NCBI GenBank assembly: GCA_019420465.1
Contig: JAHZHB010000085.1
Location: 1 to 15,228 of the forward strand
Reading direction: 5' to 3'
From: Lachnospiraceae bacterium
GTDB lineage: Bacteria > Bacillota > Clostridia > Lachnospirales > Lachnospiraceae
DNA length: 15,228 nt
In this document: positions 6,060 through 12,580 of the stretch, in pieces
How the letters are laid out: every line of letters starts with the position of its first letter
How positions within the stretch are numbered: the first letter of the stretch is position 1
Program-made: the position numbers and the translations under genes
The notes under the pieces: generated by a model
Told to the model about the DNA's origin: nothing
Database searches by the model: none
Seen by the model: only the letters and a program-made list of their open reading frames with translations

Positions 6060-7172
6060 TTACAGAGGATAACGCTCGTTTTCCTCGATGACGATCTTTA
6101 CACCGTCTTCACCGCAGAAGTAGGAATTGGCACGGATCGTATCTCTTGATTCCACGATACAGTTCTCAATGTGGGTATTGTCACCCAGATATACATTGTT
6201 GAGAATGATGGAATTTTTGATCACACAGTTATTTCCTACATAGACATCTTTAAACAATACAGAATTTTCCACGTTGCCGTTAATGATACATCCACTGGCA
6301 ACCAGACTGTTATGTACATCACTGCCCGGATTGTATTTGGCCGGCGGCAGATCATCCACAACAGACATGACTTTTGCACCTTCTTTAAAGAAATAATCGC
6401 GGACATCCTTTTTCAGGAAGTCCATATTTGTCTGGTAATAGGACTCTACTGTAGAAATATTGCTCCAGTAGCTGTCCATCTTGTAACCGTAAATACGTTT
6501 CAGATTCTTGTAACGGATCAGAATATCCTTGACAAAATCAAAACGCTCTTCGTGTGCGCTGCGCTCGATCAGCTCGATCAGCTGGCGACGACGGATCACG
6601 TAGATACCGGTGGAAACGGTATTGGTCATAGCCACCATCGGTTTCTCTTCGAACTCTTCGATACGTCCGTCCTCGTTCATCTTGACACAGCCAAAGCGGG
6701 TCACATCGCCCTCAAGCTCTGTACATACCACCGTGATATCTGCACGCTTGGCGATATGATACTCCAGAACTTTATTGTAATCGAGCTTGTAGATGCCATC
6801 ACCGGATGCGATAACAACGTATGGCTCATGGCTTCTCTTTAACCATTCCAGATTCTGGTAGATCGCATCTGCTGTACCTCTGTACCACCAGCTGTTTGAA
6901 GCTGTGACCGTTGGGGTGAACAGATACAGACCACCCTGTTTACGACCAAAATCCCACCATTTGGATGAGCTTAAATGTTCATTTAAGGAACGCGCATTGT
7001 ACTGTGTCAGTACCGCAACTCGCTGGATACGGGAATTGGTCATATTGCTCAGCGCAAAATCGATGCTTCTGTAGCTGCCTGCTACCGGCATCGCTGCGAT
7101 GGCTCTTTTATTTGACAGTTCGCGCATTTTATTATTATTGCCGCCTGCTAAAATTATGCCTAATGCTCTCAT
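6060..7172 (-). CDS. glgD: Glucose-1-phosphate adenylyltransferase subunit GlgD
   Basis: A 370-residue ADP-glucose pyrophosphorylase-like subunit. It starts 'MRALGIILAGGNNNKM', where catalytic GlgC proteins have GGxGxRL, and has 'NKRAIAAMPV' where GlgC has 'EKVAKPAV'. The core 'SGDGIYKLDY' retains the Asp but replaces the following His. 'FEEKP' is present, and the C-terminal part (from about residue 285) carries hexapeptide-type left-handed beta-helix repeats ('NSVLFKDVYVGNNCVIKNSIILNNVYLG'). In Firmicutes, GlgD is a poorly catalytic partner that boosts GlgC activity in a heterotetramer, committing glucose-1-phosphate and ATP to glycogen synthesis. It follows glgC with a 2-base gap. A GGAGG lies inside the end of glgC, so the genes are co-transcribed and probably translationally linked. 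The downstream glycogen synthase gene is not in the window. Confidence 0.96.
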   Translation of the reverse strand: MRALGIILAGGNNNKMRELSNKRAIAAMPVAGSYRSIDFALSNMTNSRIQRVAVLTQYNARSLNEHLSSSKWWDFGRKQGGLYLFTPTVTASNSWWYRGTADAIYQNLEWLKRSHEPYVVIASGDGIYKLDYNKVLEYHIAKRADITVVCTELEGDVTRFGCVKMNEDGRIEEFEEKPMVAMTNTVSTGIYVIRRRQLIELIERSAHEERFDFVKDILIRYKNLKRIYGYKMDSYWSNISTVESYYQTNMDFLKKDVRDYFFKEGAKVMSVVDDLPPAKYNPGSDVHNSLVASGCIINGNVENSVLFKDVYVGNNCVIKNSIILNNVYLGDNTHIENCIVESRDTIRANSYFCGEDGVKIVIEENERYPL

Positions 7173-7174
7173 GC

Positions 7175-8443
7175 CTACTTGCCGTCCTCCTTAACAATAA
7201 CTCCACCTGCCGGCAGTTCGCCGTCCGGGTAATCCTCTGCAGTCGTCACACCCTTGATCGCGGTGTTCTTACCGATCTTAACATTGTCCGGAATCACGGA
7301 ATTTTCTCCGATGGTCACCAGTCCAAAAGCGTATACCTTTGGTTTGAGGACATTTTCGGCCTCCGGGCCCTCGCCCATAACAACATTTTCGCCGACGATA
7401 ACATTTTCAGCGATAATGACTTTTTCCAGCTTGCAGCCCTTTTTGATCACGGCACCGCCCATGATGATGGAATCGCGTACTACGGCTCCCTCTTCGATGG
7501 TGACATTGACACCGATCACGGAATTATGTACTTCGCCCTCGATATCACAGCCCTCACTGATCAGACTGCGGTCGATGACAGCACTGTTGCCCACATACTG
7601 CGGACGGATGATATCGGATTTGGTATAGATCTTCCAGAATTCTTCGTAGAGATTAAACTCCGGAATAATATCGATCAGCTCCATATTGGCTTCCCAGTAG
7701 GAACCCAGGGTGCCGACATCTTTCCAGTAGCCGTTGAACTCATAGGCAAACATACGACTGCCGTGGTCACGCAGATACGGCAGGATATGGAAACCAAAGT
7801 CCAGATTGGCTGTACCCTTCATCTCTTCGAAAGCCTTTTTGAGCACCGGCCAGCTGAAGATATAGATACCCATATTGGCCAGATTGCTGCGCGGCTTGGC
7901 CGGCTTTTCTTCAAAGTCGGTAACACGGCCGTTGCCATCCGTAATCATAACACCAAAACGGCTGGCCTCCTCGATCGGCACCGGCATACAGGCGATCGTC
8001 AGATCAGCCTTGTTGGCCTTGTGATAATCAAGCATCACCTCATAGTCCATCTTGTAGATATGGTCACCGGAAAGGATCAGTACATAGTCGGGATTATACT
8101 GCTCCATGTAGGCAATATTCTGATAAATGGCATCGGCTGTACCGGCGAACCACTCGGCTCCACCGCTCTTTTCGTAGGGTGACAGGATGGTCACACCACC
8201 CTCATTTTTATCCAGATCCCACGGAATACCGATACCGATATGTGTATTTAAACGAAGCGGCTGATACTGTGTCAGCACACCAACGGTATCCACACCGGAA
8301 TTAATACAGTTGGAAAGTGGGAAATCGATAATACGATACTTTCCGCCAAATGCAACTGCAGGTTTGGCAACCTTTTCCGTCAGAACGCCCAGACGGCTTC
8401 CCTGCCCACCTGCAAGAAGCATAGCAAGCATTTCTTTCATCAT
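7175..8443 (-). CDS. glgC: Glucose-1-phosphate adenylyltransferase GlgC
   Basis: A 422-residue catalytic ADP-glucose pyrophosphorylase: ATP plus glucose-1-phosphate gives ADP-glucose and pyrophosphate, the committed step of bacterial glycogen synthesis. The nucleotide-binding signature 'MLLAGGQGSRLGVLTEKVAKPAV' (residues 8-30) is intact, as are 'RIIDFPLSNCINSG', 'SGDHIYKMDY' with the catalytic Asp, and 'FEEKPAKP'. The C-terminal third is a left-handed beta-helix with many I/V-x-x hexads ('SVIGVNVTIEEGAVVRDSIIMGGAVIKKG'). Length is normal. Two ATGs are adjacent at the start (8441-8443 and 8438-8440). GAGGTG lies 5 and 8 bases upstream respectively, so the second may be the true start. A strong extended -10 promoter lies 31 bases upstream. 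First gene of a glgC-glgD operon divergent from murC. Confidence 0.97.
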   Translation of the reverse strand: MMKEMLAMLLAGGQGSRLGVLTEKVAKPAVAFGGKYRIIDFPLSNCINSGVDTVGVLTQYQPLRLNTHIGIGIPWDLDKNEGGVTILSPYEKSGGAEWFAGTADAIYQNIAYMEQYNPDYVLILSGDHIYKMDYEVMLDYHKANKADLTIACMPVPIEEASRFGVMITDGNGRVTDFEEKPAKPRSNLANMGIYIFSWPVLKKAFEEMKGTANLDFGFHILPYLRDHGSRMFAYEFNGYWKDVGTLGSYWEANMELIDIIPEFNLYEEFWKIYTKSDIIRPQYVGNSAVIDRSLISEGCDIEGEVHNSVIGVNVTIEEGAVVRDSIIMGGAVIKKGCKLEKVIIAENVIVGENVVMGEGPEAENVLKPKVYAFGLVTIGENSVIPDNVKIGKNTAIKGVTTAEDYPDGELPAGGVIVKEDGK

Positions 8444-8473
8444 GCATTCACCTCATGTCTTAGGAATATGTAC

Positions 8474-8502
8474 ATTATAGCACAGCGCAACTAAATAGTG
8501 AA
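8474..8502 (-). promoter_or_regulatory. Promoter of glgC-glgD
   Basis: On the minus strand, TATAAT (8474-8479) is preceded by TG one base upstream (extended -10, TGCTATAAT) and, 17 bp further, by TTCACT (8497-8502), a partial -35. The leader before the glgC ATG is about 25 bases. No CRE-like or other operator is recognised. Confidence 0.75.
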
Positions 8503-8614
8503 CAATTTTACTTATTTTTTTCTCGTTCTTTTCCGACTTTTTATTACATTTGCCCAAATTACAGATTTCGACTTTATTTTTTCTATGGCATTTTGTATGT
8601 TTTTCAAGAAAAAT

Positions 8615-8679
8615 TTGCTTTTTCGACTATCCATAGTATAATTAATAGGTAATTTTATCTATCACGGTTTTTCAACCGT
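8615..8679 (+). promoter_or_regulatory. Promoter and short leader hairpin of murC
   Basis: TTGCTT (8615-8620) and TATAAT (8637-8642) with 16-bp spacing form a plausible sigma-A promoter. The leader contains a small perfect hairpin, ACGGTT-TTTC-AACCGT (8664-8679), then AAAGGAG (8687-8693) 6 bases before the murC ATG. The stretch from 8503 to 8614, between the two divergent promoters, is T-rich on the plus strand and shows no other element. Confidence 0.65.
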
Positions 8680-8699
8680 TTACTGCAAAGGAGTATACC

Positions 8700-10079
8700 A
8701 TGTATCAAGTACAGTTTGGTTCACCTATACATGTTCATTTTATCGGCATCGGTGGCATCAGTATGAGCTCTCTGGCAGAGATCCTGCTGACCAGACATTT
8801 CACGATCTCCGGTTCCGATCAGAAAGCCAGCGAACTTACCCATCATCTCGAAGCCAAAGGTGCCCGTGTCATGATCGGACAGCGTGCAGAAAACATCACC
8901 GATGATATCGATCTGGTGGTCTACACAGCCGCTATCCATCCGGACAACCCGGAGTACAAAGCTGCCGTGGAAAGAAATATCCCGATGCTGACCCGCGCCC
9001 AGCTGCTCGGACAGATCATGAAGAACTATCCGGTTCCGATCGCCGTCAGCGGTACCCACGGCAAAACCACCACGACTTCTATGGCCGCTCTGGTCCTTAT
9101 GGCGGCCAAAAAGGATCCGACCGTCAGTGTCGGCGGTATCCTGCCGCAGATCGATGGTAATCTGCGCATTGGCCACTCGGACACCTTTATCACAGAAGCC
9201 TGCGAATATACCAACAGCTTTTTAAGCTTTTTCCCGAAGATATCCATCGTTCTGAATGTCGATGCGGATCATCTGGACTTTTTCAAGGATATTGACGATA
9301 TCCGCCATTCCTTCCACCGCTTTGCCGGTCTTTTACCGGAAGACGGTGTACTGATCATTAATGCAGACACACCAAAATACGAAGTGGTTACCGAAGGACT
9401 TTCCTGCGAGGTCATCACCTACAGTCTGGAAGGCAAAGGGGATTACACCGCCGAGGATATCGTTTTCGGTGAGGATGGCTGTGCCTCCTTTACCTGCAAA
9501 TACAAAGATACCCTGATCGGCCATTTTACCCTGCATGTACCGGGCATCCACAATGTCTCCAATGCACTGTCTGTGATCGCCATGGCTGTCCGTCTCGGTA
9601 TCGATGCCGATACGATCCAGCGCGGATTTTCCGCTTTTGGCGGCACCAAGCGCCGCTTTGAACACAAGGGCACGCTGGCCGGCATCACCATCATCGACGA
9701 TTATGCCCACCATCCCACAGAGATCCGTGCCACACTGACCACGGCACAGGCCTGTGACAAAAAGACCTTATGGTGCGTCTTCCAGCCGCATACCTACAGC
9801 CGTACGTATGCGCTGCTCGATGATTTTGCCTCCGCTTTGTCTCTCGCAGACAAGGTCGTGCTTGCCCCAATCTACGCCGCCCGCGAACAGAACACCCTCG
9901 GCATTTCCTCTGCTGATCTGCAAAAGAAACTGCAGGCTCTCGGCAAAGAATGCTATTACTTTGAAACATTCGATGAAATCGAAAATTTCCTTCTGGAAAA
10001 CTGCTCATCCGGTGACCTTCTGATCACCATGGGCGCCGGAGATGTCGTAAAGATCGGCGAAAATCTTCTCGGCATGTAA
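8700..10079 (+). CDS. murC: UDP-N-acetylmuramate--L-alanine ligase MurC
   Basis: A 459-residue Mur ligase of normal length that adds L-alanine to UDP-N-acetylmuramate using ATP, the first amino-acid step of peptidoglycan stem synthesis in the cytoplasm. The N-terminal Rossmann domain has 'HFIGIGGISMSSLAEIL' (UDP-sugar binding), the central domain has the ATP P-loop 'GTHGKTTTTSMAA' (residues 118-130), 'EACEYTNSFL' and 'VLNVDADHLDFF', and the C-terminal domain has 'IDDYAHHPTEIRATL' and 'FQPHTYSRT'. The signature distinguishes MurC from MurD/E/F. The start is set by AAAGGAG 6 bases upstream. It is followed by its own terminator at 10101-10139, so it is transcribed separately from the downstream replication genes. 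Confidence 0.97.
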   Translation: MYQVQFGSPIHVHFIGIGGISMSSLAEILLTRHFTISGSDQKASELTHHLEAKGARVMIGQRAENITDDIDLVVYTAAIHPDNPEYKAAVERNIPMLTRAQLLGQIMKNYPVPIAVSGTHGKTTTTSMAALVLMAAKKDPTVSVGGILPQIDGNLRIGHSDTFITEACEYTNSFLSFFPKISIVLNVDADHLDFFKDIDDIRHSFHRFAGLLPEDGVLIINADTPKYEVVTEGLSCEVITYSLEGKGDYTAEDIVFGEDGCASFTCKYKDTLIGHFTLHVPGIHNVSNALSVIAMAVRLGIDADTIQRGFSAFGGTKRRFEHKGTLAGITIIDDYAHHPTEIRATLTTAQACDKKTLWCVFQPHTYSRTYALLDDFASALSLADKVVLAPIYAAREQNTLGISSADLQKKLQALGKECYYFETFDEIENFLLENCSSGDLLITMGAGDVVKIGENLLGM

Positions 10080-10100
10080 CACTTTATCCACAACACTTCA

Positions 10101-10139
10101 GGCAGATACCGTGTATTTCACCGTATCTGCCTTTTTTTT
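10101..10139 (+). terminator. Intrinsic terminator of murC
   Basis: GGCAGATAC (10101-10109) pairs perfectly with GTATCTGCC (10123-10131), and a further GTG/CAC can pair in the loop. A run of eight T (10132-10139) follows. It is a textbook rho-independent terminator 22 bases past the murC stop. Confidence 0.95.
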
Positions 10140-10317
10140 GCAGATCGTCTCCTGTTTTTAAAAAAAGTTTTAAACATCTTTCTCCACGTCCAAAAGCCCC
10201 GTAGTTATCTTATTTTCTCAAGTTATCCACATTATCCACAGAATTATACACACCCTTATGTCTTTCCTGTGTGGACTTTTCTGTGTATAACCGGTTGACA
10301 TAAAATTCGACAACCTT

Positions 10318-10360
10318 CGCGGCAAAAACTGCATAAATTCAGCTTTTTTCGCGTTTTTTT
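10318..10360 (+). repeat. Imperfect 14-bp inverted repeat followed by T7, inside the DnaA-box region
   Basis: CGCGGCAAAAACTG (10318-10331) and CAGCTTTTTTCGCG (10340-10353) are complementary at 11 of 14 positions, with an 8-base loop, and are followed by seven T (10354-10360). It has the form of a weak terminator on the plus strand, but no gene precedes it. Its position between two groups of DnaA boxes also fits an easily melted element. Confidence 0.4.
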
Positions 10361-10468
10361 AGTTTCCCATAATTTTTATTCACAAGTTATCCACATTATC
10401 CACATTTTTTTGTGCACTGTTTTGCCGGTTGCCGGCGAAAGGGTCTGGTTTTCAAAATCCCCGTCCTG

Positions 10469-10477
10469 TGGTATACT
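10469..10477 (+). promoter_or_regulatory. Extended -10 promoter of the helicase-loader operon
   Basis: TGGTATACT (10469-10477) is an extended -10 element, 33 bases before the dnaD-like ATG. No good -35 is present at the normal distance (TTTTCA is the best), so activation by a bound protein would be reasonable. AAAAGGAG lies 6 bases before the ATG. Confidence 0.6.
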
Positions 10478-10510
10478 GCTACACAGGGAAAACCCCAAAA
10501 GGAGCGTACT

Positions 10511-11587
10511 ATGGCATCTATTGCATTACATAAAGAACCGGACTGCAGCTATGTTGCAGTCCCCCTTACCTTTTTAACTGACCACATGCCGCAGGCCAAC
10601 GGAGAATTTGTCAAAGTCTATCTCTGTGTGCTGCAGGCTTTTTCACAGGCAGACGCAGCTTTGTCCACCGAGATTCTGGCAGACCGCCTGGCCTGTACGG
10701 AAGGCGACATCTTACGTGCCCTGCATTACTGGAAATCCAAAGGGCTCTTATTTATAGAAGAAAAAGAAGGACAGATCCTGTCTATCGGACTCACAGAGCA
10801 TGCTGCTGCACAGCCCGTTCTTAAAGAAGCCGCTCTGGCAGACGATTCCTCTGTCCAGATGACGCAGACGCCCGCTCAGCCGCCTAAGCCGGCCTCCCTT
10901 TCCCGGGAAAAGATGGCACAGCTGAAAGCAGATGAGGAATTCGCCCAGCTGCTTTACATCGTCGAGAGCTATATCGGCAAGCCACTGACCCCCAATGAGA
11001 TCACCTCACTGGATTATTATTATGAAACACTGCACTTTCCGACAGAGCTTATCGAATATCTCGTGGAATACTGTGTCAGCAAAGGCCACAAGAGCTTCCG
11101 CTATATCGAAAGCGTGGCTCTGGGATGGCATGCCGACGGCATCCGCACGATCGAACAGGCCAGACAGCAGTCCAGCCAGTACACCCAGCAGTATTACTCT
11201 GTACTGAAAGCTTTCGGTGTTTCCGGCCGTTCTCCGATCGACCAGGAGATCCAGGCGATCGACCGCTGGATGAAGGATTACGGCTTTGATACCGAGCTGA
11301 TCTGTGAAGCCTGCAGCCGCACGATCCAGCAGATCAACAAAGTCAGCTTTGCCTACGCTGACCGGATCTTAAGCCGCTGGAAAGAAGCCGGTGTACATAC
11401 ACGAAAAGACATTGAAGCCGTGGACGCACAGCATGAAAGCCGTCGCCAGGCGCAGGCGCAGAAAACAGCAAGCCAGAAGCCTGTACAAAACCGTGCCGCA
11501 CAGTCCCGCTTTAACAATTTTGATCAAAGAAACTATGATTACCAGAAGCTTGAACAGCAGCTTCTGAACGCAGGAAAAAAGGAGTAA
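10511..11587 (+). CDS. dnaD: DnaD/DnaB-type replication initiation protein
   Basis: A 358-residue primosomal protein. Residues 10-95 look like a winged-helix DDBH1 domain ('VPLTFLTDHMP..NGEFVKVYLCVLQ', 'LSTEILADRLACTEGDILRALHYWKSKGLL'). Two helical DDBH2 modules follow. The first (about 142-206) ends with Y-x3-V-x3-W ('YIESVALGW'), the second (about 227-290) with the canonical Y-x3-I-x3-W ('YADRILSRW'). The tail is rich in Q, A, R and N. One DDBH1 plus two DDBH2 is the layout described for Bacillus subtilis DnaB rather than DnaD. In that species dnaB is followed by dnaI, as here by a DnaI-like gene, so a role in loading the replicative helicase is likely. The ATG at 10511 is chosen for its AAAAGGAG site; a longer reading from 10412 would cross the promoter. 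Confidence 0.88.
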   Translation: MASIALHKEPDCSYVAVPLTFLTDHMPQANGEFVKVYLCVLQAFSQADAALSTEILADRLACTEGDILRALHYWKSKGLLFIEEKEGQILSIGLTEHAAAQPVLKEAALADDSSVQMTQTPAQPPKPASLSREKMAQLKADEEFAQLLYIVESYIGKPLTPNEITSLDYYYETLHFPTELIEYLVEYCVSKGHKSFRYIESVALGWHADGIRTIEQARQQSSQYTQQYYSVLKAFGVSGRSPIDQEIQAIDRWMKDYGFDTELICEACSRTIQQINKVSFAYADRILSRWKEAGVHTRKDIEAVDAQHESRRQAQAQKTASQKPVQNRAAQSRFNNFDQRNYDYQKLEQQLLNAGKKE

Positions 11588-11590
11588 ACC

Positions 11591-12577
11591 GTGCCACTGA
11601 CAAACCCACAATACGATCAGATCATGCGCCAGTACAATGCCCGGCAGGCAGCTAATCAGCGTACCCTGGAGGCACACACACAGGAAATCTATGCACGCAT
11701 TCCCCGTATCGCCCAGATCAGCCGGGAGATCGGCAGTGCCAGCATAAAAAAAGCCCGCGAGCTGTTATCCGGCCAGCCGGATACCTGGAATCTGGAAGAT
11801 ACTATACATGCACTTTCCGATGAAAAGAAACGGCTTCTTGTCGCAAACGGCTATCCTGCCGACTATCTGGAGCCGCACTATGACTGCCCGAAATGCAAGG
11901 ATACCGGCTTTATCGGCGGCAAAAAGTGCAGCTGCTTCAAACAGGCGGCGATCGAGCTTTTGTATGCGCAGTCCAAACTTACTGACATTTTGTCACGGGA
12001 AAACTTTGACACCTTTGATGAACGGTGGTATGATGCAGACGATATGGACGAAGCCACGGGTAAGTCTTCCCTGGAGCTGGCACGCATCGCCAGAGACCAG
12101 GCGCTTTCCTTTACCCGCCACTTCACGGATCAGTTTAACAATCTCTTCTTTTTCGGGCATACCGGCGTGGGAAAAACCTTTCTGACGCACTGCATCGCCC
12201 GGGAGATCATCGAACAGGGACACAGCGTGATCTATTTTTCTGCTTATGATCTGTTTGACGAGCTGGCCAAAAGAACCTTTCATTCCTATGACAATACACC
12301 GGACCTGCCGGACTATGTGGGGGAATGTGACCTGCTGATCATCGATGACCTTGGCACGGAGATGACCAATACCTTTGTGCAGTCCCGGCTGTTTCTGCTG
12401 ATCAATGAACGGCTGATGTTAAAGAAACCGACGATCATTTCAACCAACCTGGAGATCGGTGCCTTTTCCGAGATGTATTCGGAGCGTACCTTCTCCCGTA
12501 TTTTCAGTAACTATACCATGATCAAACTGACCGGAAAGGATATCCGGTTCCAGAAAAAATTTGCAGGGGGAAAATAA
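11591..12577 (+). CDS. dnaI: DnaC/DnaI-type helicase loader (AAA+ ATPase)
   Basis: A 328-residue AAA+ ATPase resembling the DnaI/DnaC helicase loaders, which deliver the hexameric replicative helicase to DNA at initiation or restart. An N-terminal helical domain is followed by a probable zinc site, Cys99, Cys102, Cys113 and Cys115 ('CPKCKDTGFIGGKKCSC'). The ATPase core then shows Walker A 'GHTGVGKT' (189-196), Walker B 'LLIIDDLGTE' (248-257), sensor I 'IISTN' and the arginine-finger region 'SERTFSRIFSNY'. The start is GTG, placed 6 bases after AAAAAAGGAG that overlaps the end of the preceding gene; the intergenic gap is 3 bases. It forms an operon with the DnaD/DnaB-like gene and probably the Prs-like gene. 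Confidence 0.93.
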   Translation: MPLTNPQYDQIMRQYNARQAANQRTLEAHTQEIYARIPRIAQISREIGSASIKKARELLSGQPDTWNLEDTIHALSDEKKRLLVANGYPADYLEPHYDCPKCKDTGFIGGKKCSCFKQAAIELLYAQSKLTDILSRENFDTFDERWYDADDMDEATGKSSLELARIARDQALSFTRHFTDQFNNLFFFGHTGVGKTFLTHCIAREIIEQGHSVIYFSAYDLFDELAKRTFHSYDNTPDLPDYVGECDLLIIDDLGTEMTNTFVQSRLFLLINERLMLKKPTIISTNLEIGAFSEMYSERTFSRIFSNYTMIKLTGKDIRFQKKFAGGK

Positions 12578-12580
12578 CGC

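Larger units (their letters stand above)
10084..10404. promoter_or_regulatory. DnaA-box cluster upstream of helicase-loader operon
   Basis: Five exact TTATCCACA DnaA boxes lie on the plus strand at 10084-10092, 10223-10231, 10232-10240, 10387-10395 and 10396-10404. Three more fit TTATNCACA: 10244-10252 (plus, TTATACACA), 10282-10290 (minus, TTATACACA) and 10376-10384 (plus, TTATTCACA). Two pairs abut with no gap. Between the left and right groups lies an AT-rich stretch (10291-10375) with poly-T runs. The right group is about 65-95 bases upstream of the dnaD-like gene's -10. The first box overlaps the region between the murC stop and its terminator. The boxes are directly visible; whether this is a regulatory, titration or origin-like element is inference. 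No other exact box was seen elsewhere in the window. Confidence 0.85.

Noticed and set aside
6965..8182. Open frame of 405 codons on the plus strand opposite glgC/glgD
   Set aside because: It is antisense to the well-conserved GlgC and GlgD, is rich in His, Asp and Ile as expected for a shadow frame, and has no recognisable domain or ribosome binding site.
10295..10317. TTGACA at 10295-10300 as a -35 for the loader operon
   Set aside because: No -10 element follows at 15-19 bp.
10084..10404. Calling the DnaA-box cluster the chromosomal origin oriC
   Set aside because: dnaA and dnaN are absent from the window, no clear DnaA-trio run was seen, and skew data are needed; only an origin-like or regulatory element can be supported.
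10412..10510. N-terminal extension of the DnaD-like protein
   Set aside because: It would be translated through the TGGTATACT promoter and has no ribosome binding site; the ATG at 10511 has AAAAGGAG at 6 bases.
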